This document shows, in pieces, positions 13,529-22,627 of a stretch of 36,688 nucleotides of DNA. The DNA is from Candidatus Kaiserbacteria bacterium. GTDB lineage: Bacteria > Patescibacteriota > Minisyncoccia > Phycocordibacterales > Phycocordibacteraceae. The stretch spans positions 1 to 36,688 of the forward strand of contig JARIGM010000024.1 of assembly GCA_029288865.1 (NCBI GenBank), read 5' to 3'. Below the pieces are notes generated by a model. That model had not been told where the DNA came from and searched no databases. It was given only the letters and a program-made list of their open reading frames with translations. Within the stretch, counting starts at the first letter, position 1, and each line of letters begins with the position of its first letter. Made by a program: the position numbers and the translations under genes.

Positions 13529-14182
13529 TTATTTTTCTGCGCGCCAGGAATCGATCTTCGCGTGATGGCCGGTCTTGAGCACTGCCGGCACCTTATACTT
13601 CTTCCCTTCCCATTCGATCGTGTCAGGGCGCGTGAATACTTCGTGGGATGCAATGCGACGCTCCTCTACGGAATCGTCTTTTCCGAGGACTCCTGGGATG
13701 CGGCGGGTCACCGCATCAATGATCGCCATGGCTGGCACCTCCGCACCAGTATAAGTCGCCTCGCCCACTGCGTATGTCTTAAATGTTCCCATTGTCTTTA
13801 AAATCTTTGCGGCTCGCTCATCGACACCTTCATAGCGGCCGCACACGAGCACGACGTCTTCAAATTTTGCGAGCTTGTCCGCTTCTGCATTCGTAAATTG
13901 CTTTGCTCCAGGCACGAACCAAACGATTGCGATCTTCTTCTTGTCTTTGCGGCGCGCAAGCGCTTTCTTTGTCGCCTTCACGACCGGCAACGCCGTCATG
14001 ACCATACCCGGACCGCCGCCATAGGGGCGCTCGTCTACCTTTCCCCACTTGTTATCGACATAGTCGCGCGGATTCTGATAATCCACGCTGATCTTCTTCG
14101 CTGTACGAGCGCGTCCGAGGATCGAAGCCGAGAGGTACGGCTCGCAAGCTTCCTGAAATAGGGTTATGAGATGAAATCGCAT
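13529..14182 (-). CDS. trmD: tRNA (guanine-N1)-methyltransferase
   Basis: MRFHLITLFQEACEPYLSASILGRA; DERPYGGGPGMVM; VLVCGRYEGVDERA; IPGVLGKDDSVEE. Confidence 0.96.
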   Translation of the reverse strand: MRFHLITLFQEACEPYLSASILGRARTAKKISVDYQNPRDYVDNKWGKVDERPYGGGPGMVMTALPVVKATKKALARRKDKKKIAIVWFVPGAKQFTNAEADKLAKFEDVVLVCGRYEGVDERAAKILKTMGTFKTYAVGEATYTGAEVPAMAIIDAVTRRIPGVLGKDDSVEERRIASHEVFTRPDTIEWEGKKYKVPAVLKTGHHAKIDSWRAEK

Positions 14183-14223
14183 TAGGACACTCTACTACAA
14201 ACGTGTCCAATTTCCTAGCCTCG

Positions 14224-14751
14224 TCAGTATGCGTACGGAATGCCGGTCTTTGCGCCAACCTTATGGTTCCATTCCACCTGCCGACTTTGTTGGACCGAAA
14301 CGGCAGCGTATTCTTGACGTAATTCAGAAAGCGGACGCGTGAGCTGTTCCGAGATAGCGATGAACCTGTTGAGGTTCTCGCGCAGTTCAAGGACGCTCGC
14401 GCGATCCTCACGTACTTCCTGCTTGCTCGCCATGATCATGGGAATCCGCGCGATCTGTCCGCCCAAGTCCGTGCGCACTTCGTCTATGTTTGCCTGTAGC
14501 CGCGCGATGTCATCCTTGGTGGCCATGACCTCGACGATACGCGCAATATCATCACCAAATTCTGTTCGCAGTTCTAGTTTCGCCTCGTCTACAGCGGTCG
14601 TGACAATTTCTTGCACCACTTCTTGTACAATCCCCTGTACGATACCAGGAACCGCAGCATTAATGCCGGTGGTGACCATGCCAGGTACTACCTCCGTAAC
14701 GACGTCCGTTACGACAGTGCGAATCTGAGTCAGATCATCCTTGGTGAGCAT
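14224..14751 (-). CDS. Coiled-coil hypothetical protein
   Basis: MLTKDDLTQIRTVVTDVVTEVVPGMV...; heptad-like repetitive sequence. Confidence 0.7.
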   Translation of the reverse strand: MLTKDDLTQIRTVVTDVVTEVVPGMVTTGINAAVPGIVQGIVQEVVQEIVTTAVDEAKLELRTEFGDDIARIVEVMATKDDIARLQANIDEVRTDLGGQIARIPMIMASKQEVREDRASVLELRENLNRFIAISEQLTRPLSELRQEYAAVSVQQSRQVEWNHKVGAKTGIPYAY

Positions 14752-14845
14752 TCACCCATTTTATCACCCACAGCTAAAATAAAGATGAGGCCGTTATGAA
14801 ATATTTCTGAGTTTTTGACTTTCCCGCAGCTTTCTGCGAAATCCT

Positions 14846-15157
14846 CTACGCGCCAAGCTCGTCGAGCGCCTGATCGACTGTCTTGAGTTCCGTGTACTGG
14901 CGCTTGCCGCCGACCGGTTCGTTGATCTTGAGGTTCACGCGGGCATTGTGCTTCATGCCGACCACGCGGAGGAGGGTGCGGAGTGCCTTCGCGATATTGC
15001 CGTCCTTGCCGATGATCTTGCCCATATCTTCCGGAGCGACGGTGAGCGTCAGAAGGACGCCGAGCTGATCGACGGTGCGGGTAATCTCTACAGCCTCTTG
15101 GTTATCTACCAAGGCTTTGATGACGTACTCGAGAAATGCGTGGTCTTGTTCTTTCAT
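14846..15157 (-). CDS. khpA: KH-domain RNA-binding protein (KhpA-like), extended
   Basis: MKEQDHAFLEYVIKALVDNQEAVEITRTVDQLGVLLTLTVAPEDMGKIIGKDGNIAKALRTLLRVVG; lies in the rpsP-KH-trmD neighbourhood. Confidence 0.9.
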   Translation of the reverse strand: MKEQDHAFLEYVIKALVDNQEAVEITRTVDQLGVLLTLTVAPEDMGKIIGKDGNIAKALRTLLRVVGMKHNARVNLKINEPVGGKRQYTELKTVDQALDELGA

Positions 15158-15220
15158 AGCAGTCGTAATAGTACGGATAAGGTGATGAAAAGTGTATGTG
15201 CTGGCGACGCCAGCCCTCCA

Positions 15221-15634
15221 CTACGCAGCTGCCTCAGCAGCGACTTCTTCTGCAGGAGCTTCTTCGGTTGCCTCAGGCGCTGCTTCTGCAGGCGCTTCAG
15301 CTGGAGTCTCAGCAGCTGGTGCTGGGGTTGGAGCCGCTTCCGCAACTACCTCTTTGACTGGAGCAGTCTTCTTAGGAAGGACGTTGATCTTCTTGCCCTC
15401 GATCACGCCATTCTTGACGAGGAGGTTGTGGACAGAGTCAGAAACCTGAGCTCCCTTCTTCATCCAGTCCTTGACCTTGTCTGCCTGGATATTTGTTGCC
15501 TTGGTCTTTGGGTTATAAGTACCTACCAAATCAACGTATTTTCCGGCCTTTGGGCCTGAAGTCTTCTCAAGAACGGCAATGCGAAAAGCCGGGTCGTTCT
15601 TTCGGCCAATGCGCTGGTATCGGATCATCAACAT
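15221..15634 (-). CDS. rpsP: 30S ribosomal protein S16 with Ala/Pro/Glu-rich C-terminal tail
   Basis: MLMIRYQRIGRKNDPAFRIAVLEKTSGPKAGKYVDLVGTYNPKTK... Confidence 0.97.
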   Translation of the reverse strand: MLMIRYQRIGRKNDPAFRIAVLEKTSGPKAGKYVDLVGTYNPKTKATNIQADKVKDWMKKGAQVSDSVHNLLVKNGVIEGKKINVLPKKTAPVKEVVAEAAPTPAPAAETPAEAPAEAAPEATEEAPAEEVAAEAAA

Positions 15635-15790
15635 ATAGTGTGGCTACAGTACCAGATATGCCCAAAAAAATCAACGTATACATGCTTTGGGTTAAAATAT
15701 AAGGGTTATTATGTTTGACGAAAGTAGAATAAGTGGTTAACTGGCTTTAAAGAGTTGTACTTTTCATCAATCGACAGCGGGAGATTCAAA

Positions 15791-16105
15791 ATGGAGAAAA
15801 GAAAAGGACGGACAGAGTGGGATATTCCCTGGTTTCCGGTTAGCTACTGTATGTTAGGAACTGGAAGCAGTCTCGGACAAACCTTCTACCTAGCCACCCT
15901 GAATCCTACATGGGTGTTGGCATTCCTGGGTATTCTGATTTTATACGCTGTTGGATATCCCATGATGATAATAGCTGGGGTTAGGGTTTCAGTTTTCATC
16001 ATGGCCGCCACGGCAGCTCTCGTTATCGCGTTTGGAGGACCCCTTGTTTTCCCAGTCCATGGAATAAAGAGTTACCTGGCGGCTAGTCATTACACTTCTT
16101 CATGA
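15791..16105 (+). CDS. Small membrane protein
   Basis: MEKRKGRTEWDIPWFPVSYCMLGTGSSLGQTFYLATLNPTWVLAFLGILILYAVGYPMMIIAG...; hydrophobic segments and downstream terminator. Confidence 0.55.
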   Translation: MEKRKGRTEWDIPWFPVSYCMLGTGSSLGQTFYLATLNPTWVLAFLGILILYAVGYPMMIIAGVRVSVFIMAATAALVIAFGGPLVFPVHGIKSYLAASHYTSS

Positions 16106-16113
16106 ATTTAACT

Positions 16114-16148
16114 AACAGGCACCGGACCAACCTCCGATGCCTGTTTTT
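16114..16148 (+). terminator. Intrinsic terminator
   Basis: AACAGGCA...TGCCTGTT plus TTTT, with inner CGGA/TCCG. Confidence 0.8.
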
Positions 16149-16181
16149 TCATATTAGCCAGTGTCTGATACAGTAAGAGAA

Positions 16182-18182
16182 ATGGCCGAACAGACAAAGA
16201 TATACGAGGGTCCGATTGCAGCGAGCCCCCGCGGCATCGGCTTCATGCCGATCGGTGAGGACGAGCATGGAAACAAGCTCGAGGATCTCATAATCCCTGC
16301 AGAAGCGATGAAAGGCGCGTTCCCCGGCGACATCGTAAAGGTGGAGGCGACCGGATTCATCGAAGACCAACGCACGCACAAGAAGCGTGCTGCTGGCCGT
16401 GTCGTGGAGATCGTCACGCGGTCCCGCGAGACATTCGTGGGTACTCTCATTCCGGACGAAACGCCGGGCGCTCCGCACGGCCAGGTGCTCCTCCGACCGG
16501 ATTGGAAGAAGATGTATGTGCCTTTCATCGTGCGCGGAGACAGCCTCCCGCTCGGACAGAAGGTCGTGCTGCGATTCCGCGCATGGCCTGAAGGCGAACC
16601 GTTGCCGTGGGGAGTCGTTGAAGAGATCATCGGTCCAGCTGGGCAACACGAGACTGAAATGCGCGCGCTCGCGCTCGGGCAAGGATTCCATGCAGACTTC
16701 CCTCCTGGCGTTATCTCAGAAGCAAAGCAGCTCGAAGAACAGGGAAAATCTATGCTCGCCGCAGAAGCGGAAGCAAGCATCGCGAGCGGACGCCGCAAGG
16801 ATTTCCGCAAGACGACAACCTTCACAATCGATCCCTACGACGCGAAGGACTTTGATGACGCGCTCTCGGTGAAGTTCTTGGACGACGGAACGATCGAAGT
16901 TGGCGTACATATCGCGGACGTATCATTCTTCGTGCGCCCCGGCACTGCGATTGATAACGAGGCACGCAACCGCGCAACATCCGTCTATTTGGTGGATCGC
17001 ACGATCCCGATGCTTCCGCACGTGCTTTCCACGAATCTCGCATCGCTCAATCCGCATGAAGATCGTCTCTCCGTCTCAGCCGTATTCGTGCTCGACAAGG
17101 ACGCGAACATTCTTTCCAAATGGTTCGGCGAGACCGCGATCTACTCTGACCATCGCTTTACCTACGAAGACGCACAGGACGTGCTCGATACGAACAACGG
17201 TCCGATGCTCAATGAGCTCGTTGCTCTTCGCGATCTCTCAAAGAAGATTCGCGCGAAGCGCGTTGCGAAGGGTGCGATCGAATTCGATACTGCCGAAGTG
17301 AAAGTGAAGCTCGATGATGCTGGCAAGCCGATCGAAGTCGTACTCAAGGAACGCAAAGAAACGAACATGCTCATCGAAGACTTCATGCTCCTCGCGAACG
17401 AGGCTGTCGCTGAAATGCTTTTCGAGGAAACTCGCAAAGCCAACATTCAGCCTGGCTCCATCTATCGAACGCACGATCTCCCGAACCCTGATAAGATCGT
17501 AGACCTCGCACAATTCTTGAAAGTCATGGGATACGACCTCCCAACACAGAACGGTCACGTGAAAGGCACGGACATCAACAAACTCATGAAGCAGGTAGAA
17601 GGCACGCCTGAGGAATACCTCATCAAGACGACAGCGCTGCGATCTATGGCAAAGGCGACCTACACAACGAAGAATATCGGCCACTTCGGTCTCGCGTTTG
17701 AATACTATACGCACTTCACTTCTCCGATCCGCCGCTACCCAGACCTCCTCGTGCATCGCATGCTGAAGCACTTCCGCAACGGCGAACCGTTCACGAAGGA
17801 GCAATTCTTCGAACTCGATCAGCTCGCGATCCATTCGAGCGAACGCGAAGTCGGCGCAGCGCAAGCTGAACGCGATTCAGTGAAGCTCAAGCTCGTTGAG
17901 TTCATGGCAGATAAGGTGGACCAAGAATTCGATGCTGTTATCAGCGGCGTTTCAGACCGCGGTATCTATGTCGAGCTTAAGGAGACGCATGCAGAAGGCA
18001 TGGTCCGCATCCGCGACCTCGGCAACGACTATTTCATCCATGACGAGAAGCGATACCGCATCGTCGGCGAGCGCACGAAGGTACAATTCGCACTCGGCGA
18101 TCCGATTCGCGTAAAGCTCATCGCTGCGCGCGTCCTCGAGCGCGAGCTCGATTTCGCACTTGCAACTCCTCTCACTCCATAA
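16182..18182 (+). CDS. rnr: Ribonuclease R / RNB-family exoribonuclease
   Basis: FTIDPYDAKDFDDALSVKFLDDGTIEVGVHIADVSFFVRPG..DNEARNRATSVYLVDRTIPMLP; HFTSPIRRYPDLLVHRML; C-terminal S1 domain. Upstream in-frame ATG at 16161 also possible. Confidence 0.95.
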   Translation: MAEQTKIYEGPIAASPRGIGFMPIGEDEHGNKLEDLIIPAEAMKGAFPGDIVKVEATGFIEDQRTHKKRAAGRVVEIVTRSRETFVGTLIPDETPGAPHGQVLLRPDWKKMYVPFIVRGDSLPLGQKVVLRFRAWPEGEPLPWGVVEEIIGPAGQHETEMRALALGQGFHADFPPGVISEAKQLEEQGKSMLAAEAEASIASGRRKDFRKTTTFTIDPYDAKDFDDALSVKFLDDGTIEVGVHIADVSFFVRPGTAIDNEARNRATSVYLVDRTIPMLPHVLSTNLASLNPHEDRLSVSAVFVLDKDANILSKWFGETAIYSDHRFTYEDAQDVLDTNNGPMLNELVALRDLSKKIRAKRVAKGAIEFDTAEVKVKLDDAGKPIEVVLKERKETNMLIEDFMLLANEAVAEMLFEETRKANIQPGSIYRTHDLPNPDKIVDLAQFLKVMGYDLPTQNGHVKGTDINKLMKQVEGTPEEYLIKTTALRSMAKATYTTKNIGHFGLAFEYYTHFTSPIRRYPDLLVHRMLKHFRNGEPFTKEQFFELDQLAIHSSEREVGAAQAERDSVKLKLVEFMADKVDQEFDAVISGVSDRGIYVELKETHAEGMVRIRDLGNDYFIHDEKRYRIVGERTKVQFALGDPIRVKLIAARVLERELDFALATPLTP

Positions 18183-18238
18183 CATTGACTTTTTTGTTCA
18201 ATGTAGTACTTTGAACAGAGTCAATAAAGGAGATTTTC

Positions 18239-18682
18239 ATGATCTTTCTGCGTCTTGTACTTGGTACGATAAGTATCTTCGTGCTTGCCTTCACCGCCGG
18301 TCTCGTCCTGGGTGAAACTTGGCTTTCATCAATCTGCGCACAGCACTTCGGCCTCATCGCCTCGCTCTTTATGCTCTGCGATGGGCTGCTGTACCTCTAC
18401 GTGGCATGGATATGCCTCTCACGACTCACTCGAGACGAGCGACAGCTCATGAACAGTTTGCTCGTGAGTGGAATCGCTTGTTCTGCAGCCGTGAGCTTAG
18501 CTTCCACTGCTGCCTGGGTCGCCGATCATCCGATTCCAGTGCTTCCGCAGGTGTGGTTCCCCCGCTTCGCGCTTTTCACGATCGCAGCATTTGCCCCATT
18601 CGTGGTGTTACAACTCGCGCTTCACATAGGAGGAGAAATGCGGCACGAGCGTATCGCTTCGACTCGGAAAACCAGCACCTAA
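18239..18682 (+). CDS. Membrane protein of unknown function
   Basis: Four predicted hydrophobic segments; AAAGGAG SD upstream of ATG 18239; terminator after stop. Confidence 0.6.
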   Translation: MIFLRLVLGTISIFVLAFTAGLVLGETWLSSICAQHFGLIASLFMLCDGLLYLYVAWICLSRLTRDERQLMNSLLVSGIACSAAVSLASTAAWVADHPIPVLPQVWFPRFALFTIAAFAPFVVLQLALHIGGEMRHERIASTRKTST

Positions 18683-18686
18683 AAAT

Positions 18687-18717
18687 AAAAAGAGCTCTCT
18701 TACGAGAGCTCTTTTTT
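18687..18717. terminator. Bidirectional terminator, 13-bp stem
   Basis: AAAAAGAGCTCTC-TTAC-GAGAGCTCTTTTT between convergent genes. Confidence 0.88.
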
Positions 18718-18719
18718 AG

Positions 18720-19439
18720 CTATTCTCCTTTTGGTGGATCGGTGAAGAGGTGCGCTGGAGGAAAATTCGCCGTGGAAATTCCTTTGTAACACGTCCAGTT
18801 TTGCCACAATACTCCCGCGTGAAGCAGATTGGTGATGAGGGGTAGCACTAGCATTATTTCCATGAACCGCAGGAATATCACGAGACGAGCCGGATCGACA
18901 CGACTCAGTGCAATGGAGACGATGATCACGGTGCCACAGAATATCGTCGTCGTGAAAAGTGGTTCCCAGATCTCACGACTCCTCCAATAGTACACATACC
19001 GACCGTATATCACGGCAAACCAGACAAAGAAGACTAGTGTATGGAAGGTATTTATCCCTGCAACAAACGAGCCAAAACCATGTGCAACGACCTCGTGGAA
19101 GTATGCTGAAACGATTATCATCAGACTGATCTCTTTCCATGGAAAGAAGGTGAGGCCGTTGCCATTACGGGTCCCCACCCACCAGCCGATGAGAAGAGCG
19201 AAGCAACACAAGCCGGCCACGATAAAGACCATTGCATCCATATCTCCGCGAACGTTCAGTCCGTGCCCAAACGATAAGACGAACAAAGCGACGCAGAAAA
19301 AACCTTGGATCAAAATCGGCACCATTCCTTCCAGATACTCGCGCCTGGACATGGCGCGCGCACGGGCCGAATATCCATTCTCTGCGACAAACGTTGCACG
19401 TCGTCCGATTTGCGTAGTACTTATTACCTTAACGAACAT
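18720..19439 (-). CDS. Multi-pass membrane protein of unknown function
   Basis: Several hydrophobic segments (ILIQGFFCVALFVLSFGHGL; AMVFIVAGLCCFALLIGWWVG; TLVFFVWFAVIYGRYVYYW). Confidence 0.65.
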   Translation of the reverse strand: MFVKVISTTQIGRRATFVAENGYSARARAMSRREYLEGMVPILIQGFFCVALFVLSFGHGLNVRGDMDAMVFIVAGLCCFALLIGWWVGTRNGNGLTFFPWKEISLMIIVSAYFHEVVAHGFGSFVAGINTFHTLVFFVWFAVIYGRYVYYWRSREIWEPLFTTTIFCGTVIIVSIALSRVDPARLVIFLRFMEIMLVLPLITNLLHAGVLWQNWTCYKGISTANFPPAHLFTDPPKGE

Positions 19440-19506
19440 GATTGCCCTCCTTCAGGGTTGTTCACACTACTTCTACCCTATACCCTTCCGTACAATAGTA
19501 AAGCCT

Positions 19507-21729
19507 CTATTTCGCAACGGCGACTGCCTCTTCGAAGCGCACTGAGAGAAGCTTGGAGATGCCATCTGCGCCCATAGTAACGCCGTAGAGGATGCCGGCT
19601 CGGCTCATGGTCTCGCGGTTGTGCGTGATCACGATGAGCTGCGACTTCTTCGCAAGATTCTCGATCATGTCACCGTAACGGCGGCTGTTTGCTTCATCGA
19701 GTGCGGCGTCAGTCTCATCGAGGATGAGAAACGGCGGCGGATTGACCTGGCTCATCGCAAAGATAAGCGCGATGGACGTGAGCGCGCGCTCGCCACCAGA
19801 GAGCTGCATGAGGGACTGCACTTTCTTTTTTGGAAGATGCACAGAAATTTCGATGCCCGGCTTTCCTTTCGCCATGACTTCAGCCTCATCGTCGTCTTCA
19901 TCAATCGCAGCTGCCTCTTCGAGCACGAGCTTTGCCGAGCCGCCGCCGAACATGAGCGAGAAGAATTCCGTGAATGAGGCATTCACCTTCGCAAGACCTT
20001 CGCTGAAGGTCTTCGAGAGTTCGTCGTCGAGATCGTCGATGAGCGTGCGCAGGCCTGCCGCAGACTTCGAAAGGTCTTCGAGCTCATGTGCGAGATATGC
20101 TTCGCGCTCCACTGCGTCCTTGTATTCAGTGCGTACGTCTTCACCTGCTCCGCCTGCCTCTTCGACGCGGATCTTGAGACGCACGATGCCACGGAGCCGA
20201 TCTTCCTGGACACGTCGCTCTTCACTCGGCAATTCGCTCACTGCTTGATATGAAAGTGCTGGCGTGCCGACGATCGCAAGCGCTTCGCTGCGTTCGCGAC
20301 TGAACATCTCATCGAGCTGCGTAAGCTCTTCGAGGCGCGCCGTCAGGCGCGCGATGTTTCCTTCTTCGCGAGCTTTCGTGTCTGCGACGGCGAGCACGCG
20401 GTGACGCTCTTCACGACCGGTTTCTTCATATGCAAATACTGCCTCACGAGCGCGAAGCAACGCTGCGCGCGCGTCTTCAATCGCGCTACCGAGCTTCTGA
20501 TCCTTCTCGATCAGCTCCTTGTGTTCCGCTTCAAGCGTGTACACGAGATTCTCTTCTTCGGCGAGATAGTCATCATTTGGTGACGCGAAGCGCTCGAAGA
20601 ATGCAAAGATCGCATGGCGGATACCTTGAATCGTCGCGCGCAACGCATCAGGATGCACGTCCTCTGGGAAGTTCGTCTGACGATCCACTTCATTACGGAG
20701 TGATTCGAGATCTTCTCGAGACACCTTCACATATGGATCGCGCGACACCTGCTGGCTTCGCTTCTTCGCGCTCTCAAGCGCACCTTCGACGCGACCGATG
20801 TCGCGAGAAAGCTGTGCGCGTTCATTAGTCGCACGATCTAATTCTCGTTCTGCCTGTCGCACGGCTTCCGTACGCTTCATACCCTCGACATCGTTCTTTG
20901 TGCGCTCTTCGAAGAGCGCGAGCTCTGCTTCGGCCGCTCGGAACCGTTCGTTCGCCTCATCTCGCTCCTTCATCGCGCGCGTACGCTCGACACCAAGATA
21001 CGTCTCTTCGATCGCGAAGTATGTCTGATACGCCGCTTGCAGTTCGCGGCGCAATTCTTCTGCACGCTCAAGTCGCTCGACTTGCTTGCCCAAAAAACGA
21101 ATGTGCGGGGCAATCTCACGACGCAACGCTTCCACCTGCTTCACATTCTCTTCGGTCTTTTCAAGTTTTCGCTCAGCTTCTTGTTTCTTGAATTCAAAAA
21201 CTTTCAAGCCAAGCGCGTCCTCGAGCATTGAACGACGCTCACGTGGAGCAGACGCAAGAATGCGATCGGCCTCTCCTTGCGAGATGATGTGATGTCCAGT
21301 CTCGCCAATGTTCGCACTCGCGAGCAATTCTTGAATGTCACGCAGACGCGCCTTAGTACCATTAATGGAATATTCGCTTGACCCATCGCGGAACACGGCG
21401 CGCTCGATGGTGACCTCATCGAAATCGAGCTTCGGGAATAAACGCCCGACATGACCATGAGCGCGATGCGGCGTATTATCGAATACGATTGCGACTGCAG
21501 CGCGGTTTGCGCGCGGTGCCATATGCGAACCCGCGAAGATAAGATCTTCGCTCTTCTTCCCGCGCATGGACTTCATCGACTGTTCGCCGAGCGCGAAGCG
21601 GAACGCTTCTGCGACGTTCGATTTTCCGGAACCGTTCGGTCCCACGATCGATGTGGTCTGGGACGAGAAATCAAGCACGGTTTTCCGCGCAAATGATTTG
21701 AACCCCGCGATCTCCAGCCGCTTCAACAT
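19507..21729 (-). CDS. smc: SMC-family ATPase, short form without a recognisable hinge
   Basis: Walker A GPNGSGKSN, signature LSGGERALTSIALIFAMSQ, Walker B FLILDETDAALDEANSRRY; only 740 aa. Confidence 0.93.
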   Translation of the reverse strand: MLKRLEIAGFKSFARKTVLDFSSQTTSIVGPNGSGKSNVAEAFRFALGEQSMKSMRGKKSEDLIFAGSHMAPRANRAAVAIVFDNTPHRAHGHVGRLFPKLDFDEVTIERAVFRDGSSEYSINGTKARLRDIQELLASANIGETGHHIISQGEADRILASAPRERRSMLEDALGLKVFEFKKQEAERKLEKTEENVKQVEALRREIAPHIRFLGKQVERLERAEELRRELQAAYQTYFAIEETYLGVERTRAMKERDEANERFRAAEAELALFEERTKNDVEGMKRTEAVRQAERELDRATNERAQLSRDIGRVEGALESAKKRSQQVSRDPYVKVSREDLESLRNEVDRQTNFPEDVHPDALRATIQGIRHAIFAFFERFASPNDDYLAEEENLVYTLEAEHKELIEKDQKLGSAIEDARAALLRAREAVFAYEETGREERHRVLAVADTKAREEGNIARLTARLEELTQLDEMFSRERSEALAIVGTPALSYQAVSELPSEERRVQEDRLRGIVRLKIRVEEAGGAGEDVRTEYKDAVEREAYLAHELEDLSKSAAGLRTLIDDLDDELSKTFSEGLAKVNASFTEFFSLMFGGGSAKLVLEEAAAIDEDDDEAEVMAKGKPGIEISVHLPKKKVQSLMQLSGGERALTSIALIFAMSQVNPPPFLILDETDAALDEANSRRYGDMIENLAKKSQLIVITHNRETMSRAGILYGVTMGADGISKLLSVRFEEAVAVAK

Positions 21730-21799
21730 TTATAGACAGTATAACGTGTAACCAGTTTAAAAAACGAATCCTTTGTCCTGCCCTGTGTATCTTCTCGAT

Positions 21800-22489
21800 T
21801 TACCACCCCGTTGTTTCAAGTGCAGCCTGCGCAGCAGATTGTTCTGCTTCTTGCTTTGAGTTCCCGACTCCTTCGGCAACCTGTTGTGTTCCGACGAATA
21901 CCCCAACGGTGAATTTCTTGTCGTGATCCGGTCCATCTTCCTTGAGGGTCTTGTAGTGCGGCGTCGTGCTCTTGCGATCTTGCGCGACTTCTTGGAAGTG
22001 GCTCTTCGCGTCCTGCCACGTGCGCTTTGCGATCACGTCGTCGATCTTGCCGTAGAGATGCTTCGCAATGAACGCTTCTGCTGTCTCGTATCCTTGATCG
22101 AGATAGATCGCACCGAGCAGAGCCTCGAACGCATTCGCAAGAATGATCTGTCGCGCGCGTCCGGTGTCTTTCGCTTCCCCTTTAGACAAGAGCAGCATGT
22201 CGTTCAGGCCGATTTCGGTTGCCGTGTCTGCAAGCGAGAACGTATTCACGAGCGCTGCGCGATACGCCGTCAGATCGCCTTCCGGCTTCGTCGGGAATTT
22301 CGTGAAAAGGAAATGTGTCACCGCGAGCTCCAGCACCGCGTCCCCCAAGAACTCCAAGCGTTCGTTGTGATGCGTGATGGTCGCCTTGTTTTCATTCAAA
22401 TAGGAACGGTGCGTCAGCGCCTCGATCAGAAGATCCAGGTTATTAAATGTAAGCCCTAGTTGTTTTGCATGGCCTTCGAATTCAGGCAT
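21800..22489 (-). CDS. rnc: Ribonuclease III
   Basis: NERLEFLGDAVLELAVTHFLF; NAFEALLGAIYLDQGY; C-terminal dsRBD (VGTQQVAEGVGNSKQEAEQSAAQAAL). Confidence 0.97.
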   Translation of the reverse strand: MPEFEGHAKQLGLTFNNLDLLIEALTHRSYLNENKATITHHNERLEFLGDAVLELAVTHFLFTKFPTKPEGDLTAYRAALVNTFSLADTATEIGLNDMLLLSKGEAKDTGRARQIILANAFEALLGAIYLDQGYETAEAFIAKHLYGKIDDVIAKRTWQDAKSHFQEVAQDRKSTTPHYKTLKEDGPDHDKKFTVGVFVGTQQVAEGVGNSKQEAEQSAAQAALETTGW

Positions 22490-22514
22490 ATAAGTAGGTT
22501 ATAGCACAGGTACG

Positions 22515-22627
22515 CACAGAACAGGTAATGCGGTGAGGGAGGCTCTCGGAGCGCGACGGCGAGAGAGCGAGCCGATTTTTCAGCAGAAAAATACGGCGTA
22601 CTCCCGAGACGCATTACCTGTTCTGTG
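22515..22627. repeat. Structured 113-bp inverted repeat between nusB-Nudix and rnc
   Basis: CACAGAACAGGTAATGCG (22515-22532) is a perfect 18-nt inverted match of CGCATTACCTGTTCTGTG (22610-22627); further GGGAG/CTCCC, CTCTCG/CGAGAG and ATTTTTC-AGCA-GAAAAAT stems inside. Confidence 0.93.
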
